64,000 bases of DNA from Saccharothrix sp. NRRL B-16348 (GTDB lineage: Bacteria > Actinomycetota > Actinomycetes > Mycobacteriales > Pseudonocardiaceae), in assembly GCF_001280085.1 (NCBI RefSeq), contig NZ_LGED01000207.1, forward strand, positions 44,327-108,326, in the 5' to 3' direction. Shown here piece by piece: positions 30,244 to 38,333 of this stretch (the stretch's first letter is position 1; each line of letters starts with the position of its first letter). The notes beneath the pieces were generated by a model. The model saw only the letters and a program-made list of their open reading frames with translations. It was not told the DNA's origin and ran no database searches. Both the position numbers and the translations under genes were made by a program.

Positions 30244-30696
30244 ATGAACCGTGTCGTAGCCCTCCTCGTCGTGGCCGCCCTGGCGCTGGTCGGGTGCCAG
30301 GCGCGGGCGGAGCACGCGGCGAAGGCCGGGTCCGGCGAGTTGAGGACCGAACTCGACCCGCTCCTCTCCCGCTTCCCCGTGCTGGGCACGCCGGCCGGGG
30401 CGCGCTGGATGTCCGGCACGTACGGTCGCGCCGACGTGCCGGGACCGTCCACCTACTGGATCGACGCCGTCGTCACGCTGCAGCCGGTGGACGCCCAGCG
30501 GATCGTGTCGACCTACGCGCCGACCGACGAGGGCGAGGAGCCGGACGTGGTGGACGGTGTGCGCGCCGACGTGCCGGGCGGGCCCTTCCTGACCGGGGAG
30601 GCGCTGGACGCCGCGTTCGGCAGCGAGCGCTGGCACGCGTCGGCCTACCTCGAACCGGAATCCGGCAAGCTGGTCCTCGTCGCGACGGGAAACTGA
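30244..30696 (+). CDS. Secreted lipoprotein of unknown function
   Basis: A 150-residue protein with a lipoprotein signal peptide: hydrophobic core VVALLVVAALAL then lipobox LVGC, the lipidated Cys at residue 18. The mature part (about 130 residues) contains a W-rich segment (ARWMSGTYG, TYWIDAV) and no recognised domain. AGGAG lies about nine bases before the ATG. Confidence 0.75.
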   Translation: MNRVVALLVVAALALVGCQARAEHAAKAGSGELRTELDPLLSRFPVLGTPAGARWMSGTYGRADVPGPSTYWIDAVVTLQPVDAQRIVSTYAPTDEGEEPDVVDGVRADVPGGPFLTGEALDAAFGSERWHASAYLEPESGKLVLVATGN

Positions 30697-30730
30697 CCAA
30701 ACGACCGACGGCCCTCCTAGACTCACCCGG

Positions 30731-31378
30731 GTGAGCGACGAGTTGGTGCCGGACCCCCGTCAGATGCGTGCCTCGGACGCCGACCGCGAGAAGGTCGCCC
30801 AGGTGCTCCAGCAGGCGCACGGCGAGGGCCGGCTGGACCTGCACGAGCTGGACGAACGCCTGGCGGCGGTGTACGCGGCCAAGACCTACGGCGAGCTGGT
30901 GCCGCTGACCGCCGACCTCGGCGTGCCCGCGCCTTCCGTGATGCCCGTGCCGCTGCCGCACAACGCCCCCGCGTCGCGCATCGGCGGCACGCCCGGCACC
31001 ACGGTCTCGTTCGCGTTCTGGTCGGGTGTGGAACGTCGCGGCGACTGGGTCGTGCCGCCGACGCACACGGCGGTGGCGGTCATGGGCGGTGTCGAGCTGG
31101 ACATGACCCGGGCCCGCTTCGCGCAGGGCGAGGTGACGATCAACGCCTACGCGTTCATGGGCGGCGTGGAGATCATCGTGCCGGAGGACGTCACCGTGCA
31201 GGTGTCGGGCATCGGCTTCATGGGCGCGTTCGAGGACGCCACGCACAAGGGCGCGCCGACGATCCCAGGCGGGCCGGTCGTGAAGATCACCGGGTTCGCG
31301 ATGATGGGCGCGGTCGAGGTGAAGCGGCCGAAAAAGAAGAAGCTCAAGGGTCGCGCGCACGACGAGCTGGAGGGCTAG
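30731..31378 (+). CDS. DUF1707 protein with LiaF-like C-terminal domain
   Basis: A 215-residue cytoplasmic protein. The DUF1707 domain is at about 12-60 (RASDADREKVAQVLQQAHGEGRLDLHELDERL), commonly found in actinobacterial envelope proteins. The C-terminal half resembles the cell-wall-active antibiotic response (LiaF-like) beta repeats: AVMGGVELDMT, AFMGGVEIIVPEDV, GFMGAFED, MMGAVEVKRP. No membrane helix separates them. Role in sensing wall stress is inferred from the family. GTG at 30731 lies seven bases after a TAGACT box (30718-30723), a leaderless start. Confidence 0.8.
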   Translation: MSDELVPDPRQMRASDADREKVAQVLQQAHGEGRLDLHELDERLAAVYAAKTYGELVPLTADLGVPAPSVMPVPLPHNAPASRIGGTPGTTVSFAFWSGVERRGDWVVPPTHTAVAVMGGVELDMTRARFAQGEVTINAYAFMGGVEIIVPEDVTVQVSGIGFMGAFEDATHKGAPTIPGGPVVKITGFAMMGAVEVKRPKKKKLKGRAHDELEG

Positions 31379-31444
31379 TCGCGGGCTGCGGAGGGCGTTA
31401 CCCTTCGGCGTCCCCGCCGACCGCCCCCTCTTGCGAAGCCGCGA

Positions 31445-31822
31445 ATGACCAGCCCAGTGTTCGTCGACCCGTCCGGCCGCCGCCGGTGGGTCCTGCGCGT
31501 CGTCATCGGCGCTGCCGTGACGTGCGTGCTCGCCTACTTGACGCTGCTCGCCATCGCGTTGGCGGGCGGCCCGGTGAACCCGTCCTCGCTGCTCCCCGTG
31601 CCCGAGGAGGAGCCGGCGGTGGTGATCGCCACGACGACCGCCGCGCCGACCACCGCCGAACCGCCCGCGCCGACCACCACCAGGACCGCCGTCGAACGCG
31701 CGACGACCACCACCACGACGGTGGTGGAACCGACGACGACCACGACGACGCGGACGCAGGGTCGTCGCACCGAACCACCACCGGGCGCGTCGAACCGGCC
31801 CACGTCCGCCGGCAGGGGCTGA
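31445..31822 (+). CDS. Small membrane protein with Thr/Pro-rich outer stalk
   Basis: A 125-residue protein with one N-terminal helix (residues 18-40) and a stalk of Thr- and Pro-rich repeats, likely outside the cell and possibly glycosylated. Its TGA shares one base with the ATG of the next gene (TGATG), so it is co-translated with the deacetylase/glycosyltransferase fusion and may be an accessory subunit of it. The paired arrangement recalls the small partner of Streptomyces MatB; similarity of sequence is not claimed. Confidence 0.6.
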   Translation: MTSPVFVDPSGRRRWVLRVVIGAAVTCVLAYLTLLAIALAGGPVNPSSLLPVPEEEPAVVIATTTAAPTTAEPPAPTTTRTAVERATTTTTTVVEPTTTTTTRTQGRRTEPPPGASNRPTSAGRG

Positions 31823-34002
31823 TGCGCGCACACCTGCCGTCACCGCGTGCGCACTGGCTGTTGTTGGCCTTGTCGCTGGTGGTGCTGCTGGGGTTCCTGC
31901 TGCTGGACCTGCTGGTGGTGCAGCGGGTCGGCCAGGGCGAAGCCCCGACGGCCGGACCGGCGGACCACGTGCCGGAGTCCGTGCGCACGGGCGGCCCGCT
32001 GATCGGCACCGACGGCACCGCGCTGACGTCGCGTTCGGTGCCGAACGGCGCGGTGGTGCTGACGTTCGACGACGGACCGGACCCGCGCTGGACGCCGCAG
32101 GTGCTGGACGTGTTGCGGCGCAACGACGTCAAGGCGACGTTCTTCGTCACCGGTGTCGCCGCGGCCCGCTACCCGGACCTGGTCGAGCGGATGGCCGACG
32201 AGGGCCACGAGGTGGGGCTGCACACGTTCACGCACGTCGACCTCGGCACGATCGGCGAGGCGCGCACGGCGTTGGAGCTGGGGCAGACGCAGCTCGTGGT
32301 GGCCGCCGCGACCGGTCGGGCGAGCACGCTCGTGCGCCCGCCGTACTCCGCGAGCCCCGACTCGCTGGACGACGAGGACCTGGCCGCCGTCGAGCGCATG
32401 GTCGGCACGGGGCACCTCGTGCTGCTGTCGACCCACGACACGGAGGACTGGCGCAACCCCGGCGTGGACGCGATCGTCGCCGCCATGCCGTCGGACGAGC
32501 GCGGCGCGGTGGTGCTGGCGCACGACGGCGGCGGTGACCGGTCGCAGACCGTGGCGGCGTTGGAGCAGGTGATCCCGAAGCTGCGCGCGGAGGGGCGCCA
32601 GTTCCGCACGGCGAGTGACGCGTTGGGCGTGCCGATCGCCCGGTCGGCGAGCTTCGTCGAGCGGGCGGAGGGCACGGCGGTGTCGCTGGCCGTGCGCGCC
32701 GCCGCGGCGACGACCTCGTTGATGACGTGGCTGGTCGTGGTGTCGAGCGTGCTGGCGTTGCTGCGGGCGCTGTTGTTGCTGGGCACGACCGGCATCCACG
32801 CGCGGCGGGCGCGCAACGTCGGGCGGCACGCGCGGCGGCTGCCCCGGCAACCGGTGACGGTGCTGGTGCCCGCGTACAACGAGGAAGCGGGGATCGAGGC
32901 GACCCTGCGCACGATCCTCGCGAGCACGGCCGACGTGCGGGTGATCGTGGTGGACGACGGTTCCACGGACCGCACCAGTGAGGTCGTGCGGGCGTTGGAC
33001 CTGCCCGGGGTGACGTTGATCCGGCAGGCGAACGCGGGCAAGGCGGCGGCGTTGAACACCGCCCTGCGGCACTGCCGGACCGAGCTGGTGGTGATGGTGG
33101 ACGGTGACACGGTGCTGGAGCCGGACACCGTGGACGAGCTGGTGCAGCCGTTCGCCGATCCCGACGTCGGCGCGGTGTCGGGCAACGCGAAGGTCGGCAA
33201 CCGGGGCGGGCTGCTCGGGCGGTGGCAGCACATCGAGTACGTGATCGGCTTCAACCTCGACCGACGGATGTACGACGTGATGGAGTGCATGCCGACCGTG
33301 CCGGGCGCGGTCGGCGGGTTCCGGCTCAGCGCGTTGCGGCAGGTGGGCGGGGTGCCGGAGGACACGTTGGCCGAGGACACCGACCTGACGATGGCGTTGG
33401 AGCGCGCCGGCTGGGCCGTGACGTACCAGGAGACGGCCCGGGCGTGGACGGAGGCGCCCTCGACGTTGGGCCAGCTGTGGCGCCAGCGCTACCGGTGGTG
33501 CTACGGGACGTTGCAGGCGATGTGGAAGCACCGGGGCGCGGTGCGCGAGCGCGGGCTGGGCGGCCGGCTGGGCAGGCGCGGGCTGCCGTACCTGGCGCTG
33601 TACCAAATCGTGCTGCCGGTGCTGGCGCCGGTGATCGACGTGTTCGCGGTGCTCAGCCTGTTCACGGACCCGGTGCGCGGCGCGGCGGCGTGGCTGGGGT
33701 TCCTGGTGCTGCAACTCGTGCCCGCGGTGATCGCGTTCCGGCTGGACCGCGAGAGCCTGCGGCCGCTGTGGGCGGTCGTCCTGCAACCCGTCGTCTACCG
33801 GCAGCTGATGTACCTCGTGGTGATCCAGTCGGTGATCACCGCCCTGGCCGGCGCGCGGCTGCCGTGGCAGAAGCTGAAGCGCACCGGCACGGCCACCCAG
33901 CACGCGCCCGAACTGGCCCCGGCGGCCGAGGTGACCAAACCCCTCAACCGGCGCGAGTGGGCCGTGGAGGACGAGGTCACGAAGCCGCTTCACGTGGGCT
34001 GA
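31822..34002 (+). CDS. Polysaccharide deacetylase / GT2 glycosyltransferase fusion
   Basis: A 726-residue bifunctional membrane enzyme. After one helix (12-34) comes an outer NodB deacetylase domain (75-270): TFDDGPD (81-87) and HTFTH (134-138) supply the metal ligands D84, H134 and H138. A second helix (299-321) leads to a cytoplasmic GT2 domain: DDGSTD (378-383), DGD (427-429), acid pair EDTD (518-521) and the processive-enzyme motif QRYRW (555-559), followed by several C-terminal helices. The layout equals MatB of Streptomyces, which makes a poly-N-acetylglucosamine-type polymer. A partially deacetylated extracellular glycan is the likely product. ATG at 31822 overlaps the previous stop. 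Confidence 0.88.
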   Translation: MRAHLPSPRAHWLLLALSLVVLLGFLLLDLLVVQRVGQGEAPTAGPADHVPESVRTGGPLIGTDGTALTSRSVPNGAVVLTFDDGPDPRWTPQVLDVLRRNDVKATFFVTGVAAARYPDLVERMADEGHEVGLHTFTHVDLGTIGEARTALELGQTQLVVAAATGRASTLVRPPYSASPDSLDDEDLAAVERMVGTGHLVLLSTHDTEDWRNPGVDAIVAAMPSDERGAVVLAHDGGGDRSQTVAALEQVIPKLRAEGRQFRTASDALGVPIARSASFVERAEGTAVSLAVRAAAATTSLMTWLVVVSSVLALLRALLLLGTTGIHARRARNVGRHARRLPRQPVTVLVPAYNEEAGIEATLRTILASTADVRVIVVDDGSTDRTSEVVRALDLPGVTLIRQANAGKAAALNTALRHCRTELVVMVDGDTVLEPDTVDELVQPFADPDVGAVSGNAKVGNRGGLLGRWQHIEYVIGFNLDRRMYDVMECMPTVPGAVGGFRLSALRQVGGVPEDTLAEDTDLTMALERAGWAVTYQETARAWTEAPSTLGQLWRQRYRWCYGTLQAMWKHRGAVRERGLGGRLGRRGLPYLALYQIVLPVLAPVIDVFAVLSLFTDPVRGAAAWLGFLVLQLVPAVIAFRLDRESLRPLWAVVLQPVVYRQLMYLVVIQSVITALAGARLPWQKLKRTGTATQHAPELAPAAEVTKPLNRREWAVEDEVTKPLHVG

Positions 34003-34024
34003 CCTGCCCGAAGTCGCTCACTTA

Positions 34025-34051
34025 GGACGGCCGTCCCATTCCGCCTAGACT
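34025..34051 (+). promoter_or_regulatory. deoC promoter with palindrome
   Basis: A perfect 12-base palindrome GGACGGCCGTCC (34025-34036) lies just before the TAGACT -10 box (34046-34051), which is seven bases ahead of the deoC ATG. The site suits a repressor; the transcript is probably leaderless. Confidence 0.55.
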
Positions 34052-34058
34052 CGGCGCC

Positions 34059-35024
34059 ATGGCTGCTCCATCGACAACGCCGTCGCTGCCCCCGGCGCTC
34101 GCGGACGCCGTCCGCGACGACGCGTCGCTGCGCCGGTTCCTGCACGGACTGCCCGGTGTGGACCAGGTCGGCGTCGAACAGCGCGCGGCCGGTCTGGGCA
34201 CCCGCAGCATCAAGAAGGCCAGCAAGCTGTGGGCCATCGACACCGCCATCGGCATGGTCGACCTGACCACGCTGGAAGGCGCCGACACCCCCGGCAAGGT
34301 GCGGTCGCTCGCGGCGAAGGCGCGGCGGCCCGACCCGGACAACCCGGACGTGCCGAAGGTCGCCGCCGTCTGCGTGTACCCGGACATGGTGGAGACGGCC
34401 GTCCAGGAGCTCCGGGGCACCGGGATCGACATCGCCAGCGTCGCGACCGCGTTCCCGTCCGGCCGGTCGAGCCTGAAGGTGAAGCTGGAGGACACCGCCT
34501 ACGCCGTCGACGCGGGCGCCACCGAGATCGACATGGTGATCGACCGGGGCGCGTTCCTGTCCGGCCGGTACGGCCAGGTGTTCGACGAGATCGTGCAGGT
34601 CAAGCACGCCTGCGGGGACGCGTACCTCAAGGTGATCCTGGAGACCGGCGAGCTCGCGACCTACGACAACGTGCGCCGCGCGTCCTGGCTCGGCCTGCTC
34701 GCGGGCGGCGACTTCATCAAGACGTCCACCGGCAAGGTGTCCCCCGCGGCGACGCTGCCCGTCACGCACGTGATGCTGCAAGCCGTCCGTGACTGGCACA
34801 CCCAGACGGGCGAACTCAGAGGCGTGAAGCCCGCCGGCGGCATCCGCACGACCAAGGACGCGATCAAGTACCTGGTCGCGGTGCACGAAGTCGCGGGACC
34901 GGAGTGGCTGACCCCGACCCTGTTCCGCTTCGGTGCCTCCACGCTGCTCAACGACCTGCTGATGCAGCGGCGCACCCAGTTGGCCGGCCACTACAGCGGC
35001 CCCGATTACGTGACGGTGGACTGA
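34059..35024 (+). CDS. deoC: Deoxyribose-phosphate aldolase
   Basis: A 321-residue class I aldolase splitting 2-deoxyribose 5-phosphate into acetaldehyde and glyceraldehyde 3-phosphate. The Schiff-base lysine is K221 in DFIKTSTGKV, the second lysine K257 in GVKPAGGIRT, and D158 lies in ATEIDMV, matching K167, K201 and D102 of E. coli. It is longer than the E. coli enzyme, with an N-terminal extension of about 60 residues. One base separates its stop from the aldehyde dehydrogenase gene, which would dispose of the acetaldehyde. Confidence 0.95.
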   Translation: MAAPSTTPSLPPALADAVRDDASLRRFLHGLPGVDQVGVEQRAAGLGTRSIKKASKLWAIDTAIGMVDLTTLEGADTPGKVRSLAAKARRPDPDNPDVPKVAAVCVYPDMVETAVQELRGTGIDIASVATAFPSGRSSLKVKLEDTAYAVDAGATEIDMVIDRGAFLSGRYGQVFDEIVQVKHACGDAYLKVILETGELATYDNVRRASWLGLLAGGDFIKTSTGKVSPAATLPVTHVMLQAVRDWHTQTGELRGVKPAGGIRTTKDAIKYLVAVHEVAGPEWLTPTLFRFGASTLLNDLLMQRRTQLAGHYSGPDYVTVD

Positions 35025-35025
35025 C

Positions 35026-36453
35026 ATGTGGGAATACGCGCCCGCGCCCGAATCACGGGACATCGCGAACCTCAAGCCGAACTACCGGATGTTCATCGAC
35101 GGCCAGTTCGTCGAGGGCGCCGGTGAGCCGCTCAAGACCGTCAACCCCGGCACGGAAGAGGTGCTGGCCGAGGTCTCCACGGCCGCGCCGGCCGACGTCG
35201 ACAAGGCCGTGAAGGCCGCACGCCGCGCCTACGACCGGGTGTGGGGCAAGATGCCCGGCTCCGAGCGCGCCAAGTACATCTTCCGCATCGCCCGCCTGAT
35301 CCAGGAGCGGTCGCGGGAGCTGGCGGTGCTGGAGTCGTTGGACAACGGCAAGCCCATCAAGGAATCACGTGACGTGGACGTGCCGACGGCCGCCGCGCAC
35401 TTCTTCTACCACGCGGGCTGGGCGGACAAGCTCGCCTACGCGGGCCACGGCCCCGACCCGCGCCCGCTCGGCGTGGCCGGCCAGGTCATCCCGTGGAACT
35501 TCCCGCTGATGATGGCGGCGTGGAAGATCGCGCCCGCGCTGGCCACCGGCAACACGGTGGTGATCAAGCCCGCCGAGACGACGCCGCTGAGCGCGCTGGT
35601 GCTGGCGGAGATCATCCAGCAGGCCGACCTGCCACCCGGTGTGGTGAACATCCTCGCCGGAGCGGGTGACGTCGGCGCGGCCGTCGTGTCGCACCCGGAC
35701 GTCGACAAGGTCGCGTTCACCGGGTCGACCGAGGTCGGCAAGATCATCCAGCGGCAGCTGGCCGGCACCGGCCGCAGGCTCAGCCTCGAACTGGGCGGCA
35801 AGGCGGCGAACATCGTGTTCGACGACGCGCCGCTGGACCAGGCCGTCGAGGGCATCGTCAACGGCATCTTCTTCAACCAGGGTCACGTGTGCTGCGCGGG
35901 TTCGCGGCTGCTGGTGCAGGAGTCGGTGGCCGACGAGCTGCTGGAGAAGCTGCGCGTCCGCGTGTCCACGCTGCGCGTCGGCGACCCGTTGGACAAGAAC
36001 ACCGACGTCGGCGCGATCAACTCGCGCGAGCAGCTGACGAAGATCCAGCAGCTGGTCGAGACCGGCGACGCCGAGGGCGCGCAGCGGTGGACGTCCGCGT
36101 GCCCGTTGCCGGACAAGGGTTTCTACTTCGCGCCGACGGTGTTCTCGAACGTGTCGCAGGCGATGCGGATCGCGCGCGAGGAGATCTTCGGCCCGGTGCT
36201 GTCGGTGCTGACGTTCCGCACGCCGGACGAGGCCGTGGCCAAGGCGAACAACACGCCCTACGGGCTGTCGGCGGGCATCTGGACCGAGAAGGGGTCGCGC
36301 ATCCTGTGGGCGGCGCAGAAGATGCGCGCCGGCGTGGTGTGGGCCAACACGTTCAACCGCTTCGACCCGACCGCCCCGTTCGGCGGCTACCAGGAGTCGG
36401 GCTTCGGCCGCGAGGGCGGCCGCACCGGGCTGGAGGCGTACCTCGATGTCTGA
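35026..36453 (+). CDS. Aldehyde dehydrogenase (NAD(P)+), full length
   Basis: A 475-residue ALDH. N158 in IPWNFP, the NAD-site KPAETTP and FTGSTEVGK, the general base E255 in LELGGK and the catalytic cysteine C289 in QGHVCCAG are all present. The position after deoC suggests acetaldehyde as substrate, giving acetate. The C-terminal end overlaps the start of the half-length ALDH gene by eight bases. Confidence 0.93.
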   Translation: MWEYAPAPESRDIANLKPNYRMFIDGQFVEGAGEPLKTVNPGTEEVLAEVSTAAPADVDKAVKAARRAYDRVWGKMPGSERAKYIFRIARLIQERSRELAVLESLDNGKPIKESRDVDVPTAAAHFFYHAGWADKLAYAGHGPDPRPLGVAGQVIPWNFPLMMAAWKIAPALATGNTVVIKPAETTPLSALVLAEIIQQADLPPGVVNILAGAGDVGAAVVSHPDVDKVAFTGSTEVGKIIQRQLAGTGRRLSLELGGKAANIVFDDAPLDQAVEGIVNGIFFNQGHVCCAGSRLLVQESVADELLEKLRVRVSTLRVGDPLDKNTDVGAINSREQLTKIQQLVETGDAEGAQRWTSACPLPDKGFYFAPTVFSNVSQAMRIAREEIFGPVLSVLTFRTPDEAVAKANNTPYGLSAGIWTEKGSRILWAAQKMRAGVVWANTFNRFDPTAPFGGYQESGFGREGGRTGLEAYLDV

Positions 36454-37312
36454 GAACCGGATCGCCGTCGCGAAGACGTACAAGCTCTACATCGGCGGCG
36501 CGTTCCCCCGGTCGGAGTCCGGCCGGTCGTACCCGGTGGTCGACGCTAAGGGCGCGTTCCTGGCCAACGCGGCGCAGGGTTCGCGCAAGGACGCCCGGGA
36601 CGCGGTCGGGGCTGCGCGCAAGGCGTTCGCCGGCTGGTCGGGCGCGACGGCGTACAACCGCGGGCAGGTGCTGTTCCGGGTGGCCGAGGTGCTGGAGGGC
36701 CGGCGGGAGCAGTTCATCGCCGAGGTCGCCGCCTGCGAGGGCGTCACGGTCAAGAAGGCGCAGTCGCTGGTGGACGCGGCGATCGACCGGTGGGTCTGGT
36801 ACGCGGGGTGGACCGACAAGGTCGCCACGGTGCTCGGCGCGTCGAACCCGGTGGCCGGGCCGTACTTCTCGTTCTCCGTGCCGGAGCCGACGGGTGTGGT
36901 GGCGGTGCTCGCGCCGCAGCAGTCGTCGCTGCTCGGGTTGATCAGCGTGGTGGCGCCGGTGATCGCGACCGGCAACACGGCGGTGGTCGTGACGTCGCAG
37001 GACCGGCCGTTGCCCGCGGTGACGTTGTCGGAGGTGCTGGCGACGTCCGACCTGCCCGGCGGTGTGGTGAACGTGCTGACCGGGCGCACGGCGGAGATCG
37101 CGCCTTGGCTGGCGTCACACGCGGACGTGAACGCGTTGGACCTGACGGGTGCGCCGGAGTCGACGCGGGCGGACCTGGAGCGGGCGGCGGCGGGGACGGT
37201 GAAGCGCGTGCTGCGTGCGCGGCCGTCGGAGGACTTCACCCGCGAGCCGGACCTGGCCCGGCTGCGGGCGTTCCTGGAGATGAAGACGGTCTGGCACCCG
37301 ATCGGGGTCTAG
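36446..37312 (+). CDS. Half-length ALDH-like protein without catalytic domain
   Basis: A 288-residue protein matching only the N-terminal (coenzyme) half of ALDH: YIGGAFPRSESGRSYPV, RKAFAGWSGATAYNRGQVL, VPEPTGVVAVLAPQQSSLL, PVIATGNTAVV. No Cys/Glu catalytic segment follows; instead the chain ends with a family-specific tail (FLEMKTVWHPIGV). Because the reading frame ends cleanly and overlaps its neighbour by eight bases, this looks like a conserved partner rather than a fresh truncation. It may form a mixed complex with the full-length enzyme. Confidence 0.8.
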   Translation: MSENRIAVAKTYKLYIGGAFPRSESGRSYPVVDAKGAFLANAAQGSRKDARDAVGAARKAFAGWSGATAYNRGQVLFRVAEVLEGRREQFIAEVAACEGVTVKKAQSLVDAAIDRWVWYAGWTDKVATVLGASNPVAGPYFSFSVPEPTGVVAVLAPQQSSLLGLISVVAPVIATGNTAVVVTSQDRPLPAVTLSEVLATSDLPGGVVNVLTGRTAEIAPWLASHADVNALDLTGAPESTRADLERAAAGTVKRVLRARPSEDFTREPDLARLRAFLEMKTVWHPIGV

Positions 37313-37320
37313 GGGTTTGG

Positions 37321-37341
37321 GGGCGGCACACCGTGCCGCCC
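37321..37341. terminator. Hairpin after the aldehyde dehydrogenase operon
   Basis: Perfect nine-base arms GGGCGGCAC (37321-37329) and GTGCCGCCC (37333-37341) around a three-base loop, nine bases after the stop codon. Confidence 0.8.
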
Positions 37342-37465
37342 CTCCACGATCCAGTGCGCCTGGCCCGTGTTCGTCACGCTAGCCGGCGCTTGGACGGGAC
37401 GGGTGTCAGGCGTACACCCGACAGGACGGCCGCCTGCTGCCGAGGGATCGGCTGACGGTGGCGCG

Positions 37466-37545
37466 GTGAACGTGCTGACCGGGCGCACCGCGGAGATCGC
37501 GCCTCGCCCGCCTGCGTTCTTGGAGACGGTCTGGTAACCGGATCG
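37466..37545 (+). pseudogene. Decayed partial duplicate of the half-ALDH 3' end
   Basis: 37466-37504 repeats 37067-37105 of the half-ALDH gene with one mismatch in 39 bases. 37507-37545 then resembles 37260-37304 (CTGCG, TTCTTGGAG, ACGGTCTGG, ATCGGG), with about 150 bases missing between. It is a broken copy with no start and an early TAA. The rest of the gap 37342-37576 shows no gene. Confidence 0.85.
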
Positions 37546-37576
37546 GGACGGCTGGGATCGGTTGTCCGGCGGCTGT

Positions 37577-38146
37577 CTAGCGGCGGCAGCCGAACCAGCT
37601 GTAGGCGAGCAGGCCGGTGCAGCCGAGCACGACCGCGGTGACGGTGGCCGAGGTGGTGGTGGTCGGCTGCACCGGCCACGTCAGCAGGCGGCTGAGCCAG
37701 TGGTCGTCGGCGGTCGGGACGACGAGCGTGACGCCGGTCCAGCCGACCGGCAGCGCCCAGGCGGTGCGCGGGCCGAACAGCAGCGCGCCCAGCGCCACCA
37801 GGCCGCCGAGGCCCACCACGTCGCGGAGCACGAACGCGTCGGTGGCGATCGGGTCGGCGACCAGGCCGACCGCGAGCAGCAGCGCGGCGACGAACGTGCC
37901 GCCGAGCAGCAGGTGCGCGGCCCGGCGCGGCGGCCAGCCGAACGCGGCCGTGCGGTCGAGCGCCAGGTCGTGCCCGCCGAGGCCGGTCGCGACGGCGGCG
38001 ACCCCGACGGCCGCGGCGAACGCGGCGAGGCGCGGGTCGCCGTCCCGCTGGGCGAGCGCGGCGAGCGCGCCGACCCCGGCGGTGATCGCCGCCGCCGTGA
38101 CGGGGATCCGGCGCGAGCGGGCGTGGAGCAGCAACCACCTCGTCAC
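37577..38146 (-). CDS. Multi-helix membrane protein, likely exporter-associated
   Basis: A 189-residue protein with about five hydrophobic helices and a WxxHARSRRIP start. No family recognised. It follows the ABC permease gene on the same strand, 172 bases downstream after a 30-base repeat, so it may belong to the same exporter unit. GTG at 38146 has GGAGG about seven bases upstream. Confidence 0.65.
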   Translation of the reverse strand: MTRWLLLHARSRRIPVTAAAITAGVGALAALAQRDGDPRLAAFAAAVGVAAVATGLGGHDLALDRTAAFGWPPRRAAHLLLGGTFVAALLLAVGLVADPIATDAFVLRDVVGLGGLVALGALLFGPRTAWALPVGWTGVTLVVPTADDHWLSRLLTWPVQPTTTTSATVTAVVLGCTGLLAYSWFGCRR

Positions 38147-38248
38147 GTCGTGCCTCCTCGCGAGAGCGCCGGTGAGGCCGGGCGGAGCCCCGGAATTGTC
38201 AGACCCCGCCGGTAAAATGAAATCAGGGGTCCCCTGGCGGGTACCTCT

Positions 38249-38333
38249 GCGAAGCGCGTCACGTGGTGCCGTTCGAGTGCGAAGCCCGTCACGTGGTGCC
38301 GTTCGCGGCTGAAGCCCGTCACGTGGTGCCGCC
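38249..38333. repeat. 30-base tandem repeat after the ABC permease stop
   Basis: Three copies with a period of exactly 30 bases; GAAGCGCGTC/GAAGCCCGTC occurs at 38251, 38281 and 38311, each followed by ACGTGGTGCCG. The third copy includes the TGA of the permease gene and its last codons, so the array appears to have grown from the gene end. Each unit contains the palindrome CACGTG. Confidence 0.9.
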
